A DNA stretch of 64,000 nucleotides. It comes from Vibrio penaeicida (lineage in GTDB: Bacteria; Pseudomonadota; Gammaproteobacteria; Enterobacterales; Vibrionaceae). The notes under the pieces were generated by a model that was not told where the DNA came from, made no database searches, and saw nothing but the letters and a program-made list of their open reading frames with translations. A program made the position numbers and the translations under genes. The stretch lies in the NCBI RefSeq assembly GCF_030689305.1, contig NZ_JAUYVM010000011.1:1-64000 (forward strand). Reading direction: 5' to 3'. The first letter of the stretch is position 1; each line of letters opens with the position of its first letter. Of this stretch, positions 16,568 to 24,480 are shown in pieces.

Positions 16568-16602
16568 TTCGTGTTTAATTCTGATATCGTCAGACTTAAT
16601 TC

Positions 16603-16619
16603 CAAATGACATTTGTCAA
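16603..16619. promoter_or_regulatory. FNR/DNR-type operator, site A
   Basis: CAAATGACATTTGTCAA, read on the minus strand as TTGAC-AAAT-GTCAT, fits the FNR-family pattern TTGAY-N4-RTCAA except for the last base. Its centre is about 32 bp upstream of the -10-like CAGAAT, the spacing of a class II activator site. An identical 17-mer lies at 17161-17177. Confidence 0.75.
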
Positions 16620-16635
16620 TTTGTGAAAATTTCTA

Positions 16636-17076
16636 TTACCAATGGATGTAGTACATCCCTTTCGCTAGAAAAATGATGGCTAACATATGGAAGAAAACAC
16701 TGAGATGTGTGTATTTAAAACGCTTTGAAGACATGTTGCCGCAGATGGAATATTTCATCGCTACCAAAAAATGAATCAGCACGCTGATGGCCAATGTAAT
16801 TTTTATGGTTAGCAGTGTTGAAAATGATGTCGCAAACAATGAAGGTAATGGGCTAAGGTGTTGATATCCCATCATCGCCCCCGTAATAAACAAGGTAGCA
16901 ACAACAAAAGGCATGATCTTACGCCCGCGAAGATGAATACCCTGCTCTACTAGTGACATGGTTTTCGGTGGCAAGTGGGGTCGAATACCCTCTAAGATCA
17001 ACACTTCGAACGCCACAATACCAATAAAAATAGCCGCACAAAGTAAGTGTAAACCTACTAATACGCCGTAATGCAT
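16636..17076 (-). CDS. CopD-like four-helix membrane protein, possible heme or copper binder
   Basis: A 146-residue integral membrane protein with four transmembrane helices (about 4-26, 52-70, 82-107 and 122-143). Several His sit at or near membrane faces (LHLLCAAIFIG, QGIHLRGRK, LIHFLVA, FFHMLA), a pattern seen in CopD-type and cytochrome-b-like proteins that hold copper or heme. No named family can be fixed from this alone. The ATG at 17076 has AGGA 8 nt upstream. It is transcribed toward the WDFD genes from a promoter with its own Fur-type and FNR-type sites, divergent from the regulator gene. Confidence 0.65.
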   Translation of the reverse strand: MHYGVLVGLHLLCAAIFIGIVAFEVLILEGIRPHLPPKTMSLVEQGIHLRGRKIMPFVVATLFITGAMMGYQHLSPLPSLFATSFSTLLTIKITLAISVLIHFLVAMKYSICGNMSSKRFKYTHLSVFFHMLAIIFLAKGMYYIHW

Positions 17077-17118
17077 GACTGAATTCCTAAATATTAAATC
17101 TATCAGAATGGATAGTAG

Positions 17119-17133
17119 TGATAATTGTTATTA
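17119..17133. promoter_or_regulatory. Fur-type box before the CopD-like gene
   Basis: TGATAATTGTTATTA matches the 7-1-7 Fur motif at 12 of 14 positions. It lies 43 nt upstream of the ATG at 17076 and directly beside a -10-like TCTAAT on the minus strand (17134-17139), so Fur binding would block this promoter. Confidence 0.6.
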
Positions 17134-17160
17134 ATTAGATTAACATTCTCCTAAAATATG

Positions 17161-17177
17161 CAAATGACATTTGTCAA
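17161..17177. promoter_or_regulatory. FNR/DNR-type operator, site B
   Basis: The same 17-mer as site A, CAAATGACATTTGTCAA. It is about 31 bp upstream of the -10-like TCTAAT of the CopD-like gene, suited to activation. It also lies only 12 bp before the regulator's own ATG, so the regulator probably controls itself, most simply by repression. Confidence 0.75.
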
Positions 17178-17189
17178 CAGGGACACCGC

Positions 17190-17948
17190 ATGGACAACTT
17201 AACCACAAGCTTGATTGAGAACTCATTTATCTTTAGTGGCGTTTCATTGGAAACTAAAGTCGCTTTGTGTAAAGGCATGCAACTGGTGAATATTTCTCAA
17301 GGAAAGCACGTCTTCCACGCCGGAGACGAAGCTAAACGATTTTATATCGTGAAATCGGGCGAGATTGCGTTGTACCGTTTCTCTCCAGAAGGTGATGAAA
17401 AAATATTTCAGCAGCTATCTCATGGAGATGCCATTGCGGAAGCCGCCATGTTTATGCAGCCAAGCCTTTATCCTGTAAGTGCAAAAGCAAAAGTGGACTG
17501 TCAATTGCTCTCTTTTTCTAGGGAAGTCTTGCTGACCTTTTGTGAAAGTAATTCAGCCTTCTCGTTTCAACTGCTTGGAGCTATGGCTTCAAAATTAAAC
17601 CAAGCGGTGAATCGCGTTGATCAGTTAACGTTGAAGGGTGCCAATCAACGACTCGTTTCGTATCTTTTGGAACTGCATGAACAGCAAGGAACCGATTGGC
17701 TAAAACTGCCCGTCGCTCATAGCGTACTCGCAGGGCAGCTAAATATTGCACCAGAAACGTTATCTCGACTCTTTAAAAAGCTGAAAAATGAAGAATGTAT
17801 CAGTGGAAAAGGAGGCGTAGTCGTTTTATTGGATATCGATAAGATGTGCCAATCTGTCAACTTACCCAACCCTCTTAAATATCGAGCAGATCTGGAAGGA
17901 AAAGAAACATGGTCTGGGTGTTGTAACCTTTCAGGTCATTGGATATAA
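17190..17948 (+). CDS. Crp/Fnr-family regulator, DNR-like
   Basis: A 252-residue regulator with a cyclic-nucleotide-binding-type sensor domain (about 15-120), a long dimer helix (about 125-150) and a C-terminal winged helix. The recognition helix reads APETLSRLFKKL; the E-x-x-S-R pattern is that of FNR and DNR proteins, which contact TTGA half-sites. The N-terminal Cys cluster of FNR is absent, so an oxygen-sensing iron-sulfur cluster is unlikely; DNR-type heme/nitric-oxide sensing is one possibility. A Cys-Cys pair sits near the C terminus (WSGCCNLSGHW). The matching 17-bp sites at 16603 and 17161 make the neighbouring iron block its obvious target. Confidence 0.88.
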   Translation: MDNLTTSLIENSFIFSGVSLETKVALCKGMQLVNISQGKHVFHAGDEAKRFYIVKSGEIALYRFSPEGDEKIFQQLSHGDAIAEAAMFMQPSLYPVSAKAKVDCQLLSFSREVLLTFCESNSAFSFQLLGAMASKLNQAVNRVDQLTLKGANQRLVSYLLELHEQQGTDWLKLPVAHSVLAGQLNIAPETLSRLFKKLKNEECISGKGGVVVLLDIDKMCQSVNLPNPLKYRADLEGKETWSGCCNLSGHWI

Positions 17949-17975
17949 AAAAACCCACTTCGAAAAATGGGCTTT
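17947..17975. terminator. Bidirectional terminator between the regulator gene and bamC
   Basis: An A-rich run, a stem pairing ACCCA with TGGG, and a T-rich flank lie between two convergent genes 45 bp apart. The stem is short with a bulge, so the strength is uncertain. Confidence 0.5.
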
Positions 17976-17993
17976 CTATAGATTTTCGTTTTG

Positions 17994-19019
17994 CTATTTT
18001 AGTGATTTCTCAGCGACTTTCGCTAAGATCGGCACCAAATCAGTAAGCAACTGTTCACTAATTGGCTTATCAGAACTGTCTGTTACGTTGATAGATGTTC
18101 TGTTGTCCAAGTCACCCATCAAGAACGTAAAGGAACTGCCACTCAAGTCTAACGGCTTAACACCAATTTCTTGCCAGAATTCATCGTCTGGTTTGGCGTA
18201 CTTCACCTTAATAATACCTTGGGACTGGTTTCGTTCTTCAATATTAAAACCAATTTGCGGCAAAATAGTTGGCATGTGTTGCCACAATGTGGAGTATGGC
18301 GCTCGAGCTATAATAACAGGCAATCCACTACGGTCTTTACCAAGACTGATAGGAATACGCTTCACTAGCTCCTGAGCTTTCAACGCCGCTTCAGCACGCA
18401 AATTCTGATCATAAGTTGACGTAACTAAGTTAGTCATCAGAATGTTGTAACGCTCTTTGTCAGTCGCTTTAACAGGCTTAACTTGATTGCCTTCACGCCA
18501 ATCGATAAGTGAAATTTTGAAGCCGTAGCGACGGTTCGATTCCAACTTTTCTATTGAATAACGGCTGCCAATCTCAGAGTCTTCATCTTCCGATTTCCAC
18601 GTTACCCATTCCGTTTCGATACGAGTATTTGTGTTTTCTCTCAACCTAATGCCTTGGTTTGAAAGCATCTGTAAAGCAGTTCGCCATACTTTCTCTTGTT
18701 CCGTTTCTCGAACCAACCACAAGGTTGCTTCGCCGTCTTTCACTTCTGAACGTGCACCAGGAATTAAGTCCAAAATTTGTTGAGGCGGACGAATATCAAC
18801 GTTTTTACCAATTCCACCTGTGTACTCACCCGCTGGAATATCGTAGTTAGGATAGAACTGCGGTGTGGCACCTTGTGGAAGCGACCACTCTTTTAGCGGC
18901 GTTGAATCAAGGTACGAAAAATCATCTTTAGCCTGACGGCGAGATGAAGGATCACTTGAACAAGCAGCGAGAACAAAAACAGCCAGTGAACCGATCACTA
19001 GCTGACGTGAAAACTTCAT
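17994..19019 (-). CDS. bamC: Outer-membrane assembly lipoprotein BamC
   Basis: BamC (NlpB), a lipoprotein of the BAM complex that inserts beta-barrel proteins into the outer membrane. The 341-residue protein has a lipobox L-A-A-C with Cys20, a flexible N-terminal stretch that in the family wraps BamD (about 21-100), and two helix-grip domains after it. The ATG at 19019 has AGGAG 6 nt upstream and is preferred to an in-frame start six codons earlier. It follows dapA at 69 bp on the same strand, as in enterics. Confidence 0.93.
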   Translation of the reverse strand: MKFSRQLVIGSLAVFVLAACSSDPSSRRQAKDDFSYLDSTPLKEWSLPQGATPQFYPNYDIPAGEYTGGIGKNVDIRPPQQILDLIPGARSEVKDGEATLWLVRETEQEKVWRTALQMLSNQGIRLRENTNTRIETEWVTWKSEDEDSEIGSRYSIEKLESNRRYGFKISLIDWREGNQVKPVKATDKERYNILMTNLVTSTYDQNLRAEAALKAQELVKRIPISLGKDRSGLPVIIARAPYSTLWQHMPTILPQIGFNIEERNQSQGIIKVKYAKPDDEFWQEIGVKPLDLSGSSFTFLMGDLDNRTSINVTDSSDKPISEQLLTDLVPILAKVAEKSLK

Positions 19020-19035
19020 TAAAACTCCTAAATAC

Positions 19036-19061
19036 AACCCGAAGCTCTTGGCTTCGGGGTT
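19036..19061 (-). other. Hairpin between dapA and bamC
   Basis: AACCCGAAGC and GCTTCGGGGTT form a stem of about 10 bp around a short loop. No T-run follows on the minus strand, so it is more likely an RNA-processing or partial attenuation site than a full terminator; it would let dapA and bamC be expressed at different levels. Confidence 0.45.
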
Positions 19062-19088
19062 AACTTTATTGGGTTCGTTGGTTTGACC

Positions 19089-19967
19089 CTAGCTGATCCC
19101 AGCTTCTGCTAGAGACTTTTCAATGACTGGCTGAGCCTCTTCAGAAAGCTCTGTCATTGGAAGCCTTAGGCTACCATTTGCGATCAAACCAAGTTTATGC
19201 GCAGCCCACTTAACTGGAATAGGGCTAGCTTCAATAAACAGGTTTTTGTGCAATGTCATCAAGCGCGCATTGATGGATTCCGCTTTTTTGAACTCTCCAT
19301 CTTGAGCTAAGTGCATGATTTTCGCCATATCTGCTGCTGCAATATTGTTCGTTACAGAGATTACACCATGACCACCTAACTTACAGAATTCGAGCCCTGT
19401 AGAGTCATCGCCACTTAGTAAGATAAAATCTTCGCCACAAAGTTCACGGTGAATTGCAACTCTTTCTAAATCGCCTGTCGCATCTTTCAAAGCAACAATG
19501 TTTTCAATGTTGGCTAAACGAGCCACGGTGGCAGGTTGAAGATCAACCGCTGTGCGACCTGGTACGTTGTAAAGAATGATTGGCACATCACTGGCTTCAG
19601 AAATGGCTTTGTAGTGCTGGTATAAACCTTCTTGGGTCGGTTTGTTATAGTAAGGCGTAACACTTAGCACACCTACAATACCAGAGCCTTGAAGCAAGCG
19701 GCTAAACGTCACTGATTCGTGAGTAGCGTTTGCTCCCGTTCCCGCAACAACAGGAATACGACCATCAGCGTACTCGACTGCTTTGCTCACCACCTTGACA
19801 TGCTCTTCGATTGTTAGAGTGGCCGACTCACCCGTAGTGCCAACAGCGACGATTCCATCGGTGCCCGCTTCTACGTGGTATTCAACAAGTTGCTTCAGGC
19901 TTTCGAAATCCACTTCACCTTCATTATTAAACGGTGTCAAAAGCGCAACCCAGCTTCCAGAAAACAT
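19089..19967 (-). CDS. dapA: 4-Hydroxy-tetrahydrodipicolinate synthase
   Basis: DapA condenses pyruvate with aspartate semialdehyde, the first committed step to diaminopimelate and lysine. The 292-residue TIM-barrel protein shows the GTTGESATL loop, the catalytic Tyr in LYNVPGRTA and the Schiff-base Lys in ALKDATGDL. The start is set at the ATG at 19967 (MFSGSWVALL), because AGGAG lies six bases upstream; the ATG two codons earlier directly abuts that AGGAG. It is upstream of bamC and divergent from gcvR, a conserved arrangement. Confidence 0.97.
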   Translation of the reverse strand: MFSGSWVALLTPFNNEGEVDFESLKQLVEYHVEAGTDGIVAVGTTGESATLTIEEHVKVVSKAVEYADGRIPVVAGTGANATHESVTFSRLLQGSGIVGVLSVTPYYNKPTQEGLYQHYKAISEASDVPIILYNVPGRTAVDLQPATVARLANIENIVALKDATGDLERVAIHRELCGEDFILLSGDDSTGLEFCKLGGHGVISVTNNIAAADMAKIMHLAQDGEFKKAESINARLMTLHKNLFIEASPIPVKWAAHKLGLIANGSLRLPMTELSEEAQPVIEKSLAEAGIS

Positions 19968-20269
19968 GTCCATCTCCTTAATAAATTCTTATACCAAATG
20001 GCGTCACTTCAACGACCCCCAGCAGGTCTACCTCAGCTCAAATGGGCTTCTAGCATGGTACTGTAACACCCTTGAATAAAACAAGGGTTCAGAGCGCCTT
20101 AGATGACAATCTCACGTTAATAATTGGAGGTTAAGCATGGATTGGTCGAAAATTTATCGAATTGGGTAAATTTTCAGGTTTACACACTGAAATTCTCAGT
20201 GGGTATCCGAGCGAATAGTTGGAACTGTGCTAACATGCAAATTAACAGTTATTGAAAAATTGCCTCCTC
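19968..20269. other. dapA/gcvR divergent intergenic region
   Basis: About 300 bp that must hold both promoters. No lysine riboswitch-like fold, operator or small gene could be recognised by eye. Confidence 0.4.
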
Positions 20270-20812
20270 ATGTTACAACATTTAGTGATTACCGCTGTTG
20301 GTACGGATCGCCCGGGTATCAGTAACCAAATTACCCATTTGGTTACCGAATCGGGATGCAATATTATCGACAGCCGCATTGCACTCTTCGGCAGCGAATT
20401 TACGTTGATTATGTTGTTGTCTGGAAACAGCAATAGCTTAGCCCGAGTAGAAACTCGCCTTCCTCTTTTAGGTCAAGAACATGATCTAATTACGATCATG
20501 AAACGTACCTCTCCTCATCAGCACCCCGATCATGTCTATCGGATAGAAGTCTTTGTTGAATCCGAAGACAAACTAGGGTTGACTGAGAAATTCACTCAGT
20601 TTTTTGCTGACCGACAAATCGGTATGTCTTCACTTAGTGCGCAAACTATCGATAAATCCAAGGTCGAAAAAGAACAGAATCAATTTCATATTGCGTTGAC
20701 AGCCCACGTCGATGGCGAGTGTAACCTGATGCAGTTGGAAGAAGACTTCCAAATACTGTGTTCACAGCTATCGGTTCAAGGCTCACTAAATTTCATAAAA
20801 AACAGCCAATAA
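20270..20812 (+). CDS. gcvR: Glycine cleavage system repressor GcvR
   Basis: A 180-residue protein with two ACT domains (about 3-75 and 92-170), the architecture of GcvR, which in enterics inhibits the activator GcvA and so lowers gcvTHP expression when glycine is scarce. The first ACT domain opens HLVITAVGTDRPGISNQITH. The start is taken at the ATG at 20270; no strong ribosome site is visible, and a TTG six codons earlier is in frame. It lies 18 bp before bcp, the same pair as in Escherichia coli. Confidence 0.88.
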   Translation: MLQHLVITAVGTDRPGISNQITHLVTESGCNIIDSRIALFGSEFTLIMLLSGNSNSLARVETRLPLLGQEHDLITIMKRTSPHQHPDHVYRIEVFVESEDKLGLTEKFTQFFADRQIGMSSLSAQTIDKSKVEKEQNQFHIALTAHVDGECNLMQLEEDFQILCSQLSVQGSLNFIKNSQ

Positions 20813-20830
20813 AAAATAAAGGATCGCTCA

Positions 20831-21301
20831 ATGGAAACTTTAACTGCTGGCGCGCCTGCTCCAGCCTTTTCACTATTAGATCAAGACGGTAACACCGTGA
20901 CATTATCTGACTTTGAAGGCAAAAAGGTATTGTTCTACTTTTACCCTAAAGCCATGACTCCGGGTTGCACGGTGCAAGCTAAAGGTCTTAGAGATGTCAA
21001 AGCCGAACTGGATGCACACAATGTTACGGTTCTTGGTGTTAGCATCGACCCAGTGAAACGCTTGGGTAAATTCATCGAACGAGATGAACTCAACTTCACC
21101 CTACTTTCTGATGAAGATCATGCCGTTGCTGAACAGTTCGGTGTTTGGGGCGAAAAAAAATTCATGGGAAAAGTGTACGACGGTCTGCACCGCATCAGCT
21201 TCCTGATTAATGAAGAAGGTGTGATTGAACATGTGTTCAACAAGTTCAAAACTAAGACGCACCATGAGGTTGTGTTGGATTATTTCAATCAATCTGCGTA
21301 A
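20831..21301 (+). CDS. bcp: Thioredoxin-dependent peroxiredoxin Bcp
   Basis: A 156-residue peroxiredoxin that reduces peroxides and lipid hydroperoxides. The peroxidatic Cys46 lies in TPGCTVQAKGLRD. In Escherichia coli the resolving Cys is five residues later, but here that position is Lys51, so the enzyme must work in 1-Cys mode or use another thiol. The rest, including FGVWGEKKFMGKVYDGLHR, is typical. It shares an operon with gcvR and ends at a strong bidirectional terminator. Confidence 0.94.
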   Translation: METLTAGAPAPAFSLLDQDGNTVTLSDFEGKKVLFYFYPKAMTPGCTVQAKGLRDVKAELDAHNVTVLGVSIDPVKRLGKFIERDELNFTLLSDEDHAVAEQFGVWGEKKFMGKVYDGLHRISFLINEEGVIEHVFNKFKTKTHHEVVLDYFNQSA

Positions 21302-21318
21302 GAATTAACTGCAAAACC

Positions 21319-21349
21319 AAAAAGGCCTCTGATATCAGAGGCCTTTTTT
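21319..21349. terminator. Bidirectional terminator between bcp and perM
   Basis: A perfect palindrome centred on GATATC (stem AAAGGCCTCT and its complement) is flanked by A's on the left and T's on the right. It ends both the bcp transcript and the convergent perM transcript. Confidence 0.9.
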
Positions 21350-21365
21350 ATATCTGCATTCAAAG

Positions 21366-22442
21366 CTAATCGGATTTAGGTATTGGGGCTTTTGATTCCG
21401 TATTGGGCAGCGCGTTAATGACGGCTTTCACCAACGTCGCTAAAGGAATGGCGAAGAATACTCCCCAAAAGCCCCACAGCCCTCCAAACACCAGAACTGA
21501 AACAATGATGGCGACTGGGTGCAAATTCACTGCTTCAGAAAACAGCACAGGAACCAGTACGTTACCATCAAGCGCTTGAATGATGCCATACGCGACAAGA
21601 AGCCAGTAAAACTGCGGTGTTAACCCCCACTGGAATAACCCGACAATGGCAACTGGCACAGTAACTGCCGCCGCACCAATATAAGGAATCAGAACGGACA
21701 AACCCACCGCAACCGCTAGCAAAACGGAATATCTCAAATCGAGAATGGCAAATGTCACATAACTGACACCACCCACAATTAAGATTTCCATCACTTTTCC
21801 GCGAATGTAATTCGAAATTTGTTGGTTCATCTCGCGCCAAACTTTGGTCGCTAAACGTCTATTTTCAGGTAGAAAGCCACTCAACATCGACATCATTTCT
21901 GCTTTGTCTTTCAACAAAAAGAACACCAATAAGGGCACTAAGATTAGGTAAACAGCAAGTGTTGCAATGCTAACGAGTGAAGCCAGTGACCCTTTCACTA
22001 CGCTTTCACCTAAGCCAAGAACTTTGTTCTTAGCATTTGAAACAATCGATTCAACAATTTGAAGGTTAGCTAACTCTGGGTAATTTTCCGGAATGGAAGC
22101 GATAAACCCTTGAAGCCCGTTATACATGTTGGGAATATCGTTGATCAAGTTACCTACTTGGCTCCATATGGTTGGCATTAAACCAAAAACAGCCATTAGC
22201 ATAAGACCTAGAAAAGCCAACACCACAATAGGCACTGCCGCCGCACGAGGCAGCCCCAAACGGATCATTTGCATTACCGGCCATTCAAGCAAGTAAGCGA
22301 TCACTATTGCGACTAACAGCGGCGCAATTAAGTGTCCGAAAAAGTAGATAGTGGCAAAGCCAAACAGAAGAATAGCAACCAAGCTGACTGCGTGAGGGTC
22401 GGAAAAACGTCGCTTATACCAGCGGCTGACCATATCGAACAT
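21366..22442 (-). CDS. perM: AI-2E family transporter, PerM-like
   Basis: A 358-residue inner-membrane protein with about eight transmembrane segments of the AI-2E/PerM family. Members have been linked to autoinducer-2 or solute export, but YfgO/PerM has no settled substrate. The start is the ATG at 22442, which overlaps the TAA of the upstream TusA-like gene (TAATG), implying translational coupling. It is convergent with bcp and next to bepA, as in enterics. Confidence 0.85.
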   Translation of the reverse strand: MFDMVSRWYKRRFSDPHAVSLVAILLFGFATIYFFGHLIAPLLVAIVIAYLLEWPVMQMIRLGLPRAAAVPIVVLAFLGLMLMAVFGLMPTIWSQVGNLINDIPNMYNGLQGFIASIPENYPELANLQIVESIVSNAKNKVLGLGESVVKGSLASLVSIATLAVYLILVPLLVFFLLKDKAEMMSMLSGFLPENRRLATKVWREMNQQISNYIRGKVMEILIVGGVSYVTFAILDLRYSVLLAVAVGLSVLIPYIGAAAVTVPVAIVGLFQWGLTPQFYWLLVAYGIIQALDGNVLVPVLFSEAVNLHPVAIIVSVLVFGGLWGFWGVFFAIPLATLVKAVINALPNTESKAPIPKSD

Positions 22443-22672
22443 TATGAATCGCTCTCTCTTACTACGGTTAAAGTGGACACACACTCATTCTCTTCCAAAT
22501 GGACCGAAAAGAGGGATGAAGAAAAGTATCGTATCATATCTTGTATTGAGCTTTTATCATGCACTTGAATGACTAAGGTCTCTTTCTCTTTTAAGCTTGC
22601 TGCGCGACGCTTCGCTAGAAGCAACGCCATTGGGCAGCGTTCTTCACATAAATCAAGCGTGTAGCTGTTCAT
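22442..22672 (-). CDS. TusA/SirA-family sulfur-carrier-like protein
   Basis: A 76-residue TusA-type protein. The N-terminal pattern TLDLCEERCPMALLLAKR contains the Cys-Pro of the family at Cys13, with the following helix; the sheet strands EKETLVIQVHD and ECVSTLTVV complete a small alpha/beta fold. TusA proteins relay sulfur for tRNA thiolation, but there are several paralogues per genome, and this one is tied to perM by a TAATG overlap, so the role here is open. The ATG at 22672 is preferred to an in-frame start four codons earlier. Confidence 0.8.
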   Translation of the reverse strand: MNSYTLDLCEERCPMALLLAKRRAASLKEKETLVIQVHDKSSIQDMIRYFSSSLFSVHLEENECVSTLTVVRESDS

Positions 22673-22906
22673 TCTTAGCACCAATACTTACTATTGTGCC
22701 TGTATTGTAATAGCATTTGGACCTATGGTCTCCCACTTCATTCGCAGAAGTGAAGATGATCATGTCGAAATGTTTGAGCTCTTTATGTTTTAAACTGCGC
22801 CCATTGATGAAATAAATAGCAATCAAAAATTGATAGGCGAACCATATCTGTGTTCAACAGTCCAATTACACGATACGACATAAAAATGACAATGTAATGG
22901 AGCAGA

Positions 22907-24364
22907 ATGTTTAAATTTACTCGTTCAACCCTGTACCTCAGCATGGCCGCTCTCCTGAGTCAGCCAACTCTGGCGCAGAATTCGGGGTATGAATTGCCAG
23001 ATATAGGAACGGCTGCTGCCTCTACACTGACGATCGATCAGGAATCATTGTATGGCGATGCTTACATGCGCATGTTGCGCAGAAGCCAACCTATCGTTAA
23101 TGACCCAGTATTAAACGAATACATTAGTACCATTGGTCATCAACTCGTTGCTAATGCCAACGACGTAAAAACACCGTTTAACTTCTTCCTTATTCAAGAT
23201 AGAGATATCAACGCCTTTGCCTTTTTTGGTGGATACGTTGCACTCCATTCTGGTCTGTTCCTACATGCACAAACAGAAAGCGAATTAGCTTCAGTGCTTG
23301 CTCATGAAATCGCACACATCACTCAGCGCCACCTAGCGAGAGCGATGGAAGATCAAGCTCGTCGTTCTCCTGCTACCATCGCTGCATTGGTAGGTTCTTT
23401 ATTGCTTGCCGTTGCCGCACCTCAAGCGGGCATTGCTGCCATTGCTGCCACTCAAGCAGGGATGATTCAAAGCCAAATTAACTACACTCGATCTAATGAA
23501 AAAGAAGCCGATCGCTTTGGTATTGTCACCCTATCTAAAGCTGGTTTCGATCCTCAAGCCATGCCGCAATTTTTTGGTCGATTGGCGGATGAATTTCGTT
23601 ACGTGAGTAAGCCACCTCCAATGCTACTGACGCACCCATTGCCTGAAGACCGAATTACGGATTCGCGCGCAAGAGCACAGAGCATGCCTCCAAAACGGTT
23701 AGGTCCATCTATTGAATACAACTTAGCCAGAGCAAGGATTATTGCACGGCACGCGGGTATCGAGAGTGAAGCAGCCATTGATTGGATGGACAGAAGGCTT
23801 AAGAAAGCCCATAGAGATATCGTACCGACATTAAAATACGGTAAAGCCCTCGCATTGCTCGATATGAAAAAACTGGATGAAGCAGAAACGCTGTTAGTCC
23901 AGTTAGACAAACAAGACCCAAACAACAATTTTTACTTAGACGCGCTTTCAGACTTGTATTTATATAAAAAAGAATACGATAAAGGGCTGGCTATGCTAAA
24001 AAGAGCGTTGGATAAAAAGCCGAATAACCCCGTACTTGAAATCAACTACGCTAACTTATTAGTTGAAAGCGAAAGATACGATGAAGCGACTCGGCTTTTA
24101 CAACGTTACACACATTCTCACCCAGAAGACGTTAACGGCTGGGCAATGCTTGCGGATTCTACCGGTCAGCAAGGCAAACGAGACGAAGAGGCAGCAGCGC
24201 GAGGCGAGATTTTTGCTCTCAAAGCGGATTGGAAGCAAGCCATCAGTTTCTATGCCGAAGCCAGTAAGCTGGTAGAACTTGGAAGCCTAAAACAGGCGCG
24301 ATATGACGCGAGAATTGACCAGCTAGGGCTGCAACGCGACCGCTTTTACGCCCTTCAAAATTAG
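22907..24364 (+). CDS. bepA: Periplasmic metalloprotease/chaperone BepA
   Basis: A 485-residue M48 protein. Residues 1-24 form the signal peptide (ending LAQ); the zinc site is H133-E-x-x-H137 in LAHEIAHITQRH, with the third ligand Glu in NEKEADRFG. From about 310 onward there are TPR repeats that bind BAM and LptD. BepA assists LptD maturation and removes stalled outer-membrane proteins. TGGAG precedes the ATG. It is divergent from perM and followed by arsC, the enteric order. Its stop codon falls inside the first copy of a 17-bp tandem repeat. Confidence 0.95.
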   Translation: MFKFTRSTLYLSMAALLSQPTLAQNSGYELPDIGTAAASTLTIDQESLYGDAYMRMLRRSQPIVNDPVLNEYISTIGHQLVANANDVKTPFNFFLIQDRDINAFAFFGGYVALHSGLFLHAQTESELASVLAHEIAHITQRHLARAMEDQARRSPATIAALVGSLLLAVAAPQAGIAAIAATQAGMIQSQINYTRSNEKEADRFGIVTLSKAGFDPQAMPQFFGRLADEFRYVSKPPPMLLTHPLPEDRITDSRARAQSMPPKRLGPSIEYNLARARIIARHAGIESEAAIDWMDRRLKKAHRDIVPTLKYGKALALLDMKKLDEAETLLVQLDKQDPNNNFYLDALSDLYLYKKEYDKGLAMLKRALDKKPNNPVLEINYANLLVESERYDEATRLLQRYTHSHPEDVNGWAMLADSTGQQGKRDEEAAARGEIFALKADWKQAISFYAEASKLVELGSLKQARYDARIDQLGLQRDRFYALQN

Positions 24365-24411
24365 AAAACATAATCACTTAGAAAACATAGGCACTTAGAA
24401 AACACAAGCAC
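24361..24411. repeat. 17-bp tandem repeat, three copies, at the bepA stop
   Basis: Three adjacent copies start TTAGAAAACA: 24361-24377, 24378-24394 and 24395-24411, each ending CAC. Copies one and two differ at 2 bases, copy three at 3-4. The TAG in the first copy is the bepA stop, so the array was made by duplication of the gene end. Confidence 0.75.
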
Positions 24412-24480
24412 CACAGCCTGAGAACTCACCGTCTGTGAATTCAAACTGTGTGCAAGGTAAAAAGTTAATAAGGAATCACC

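Noticed and set aside
24361..24411. Possible CRISPR array
   Set aside because: The units are 17 bp and directly adjacent with no spacers, and no cas gene is present in the window.
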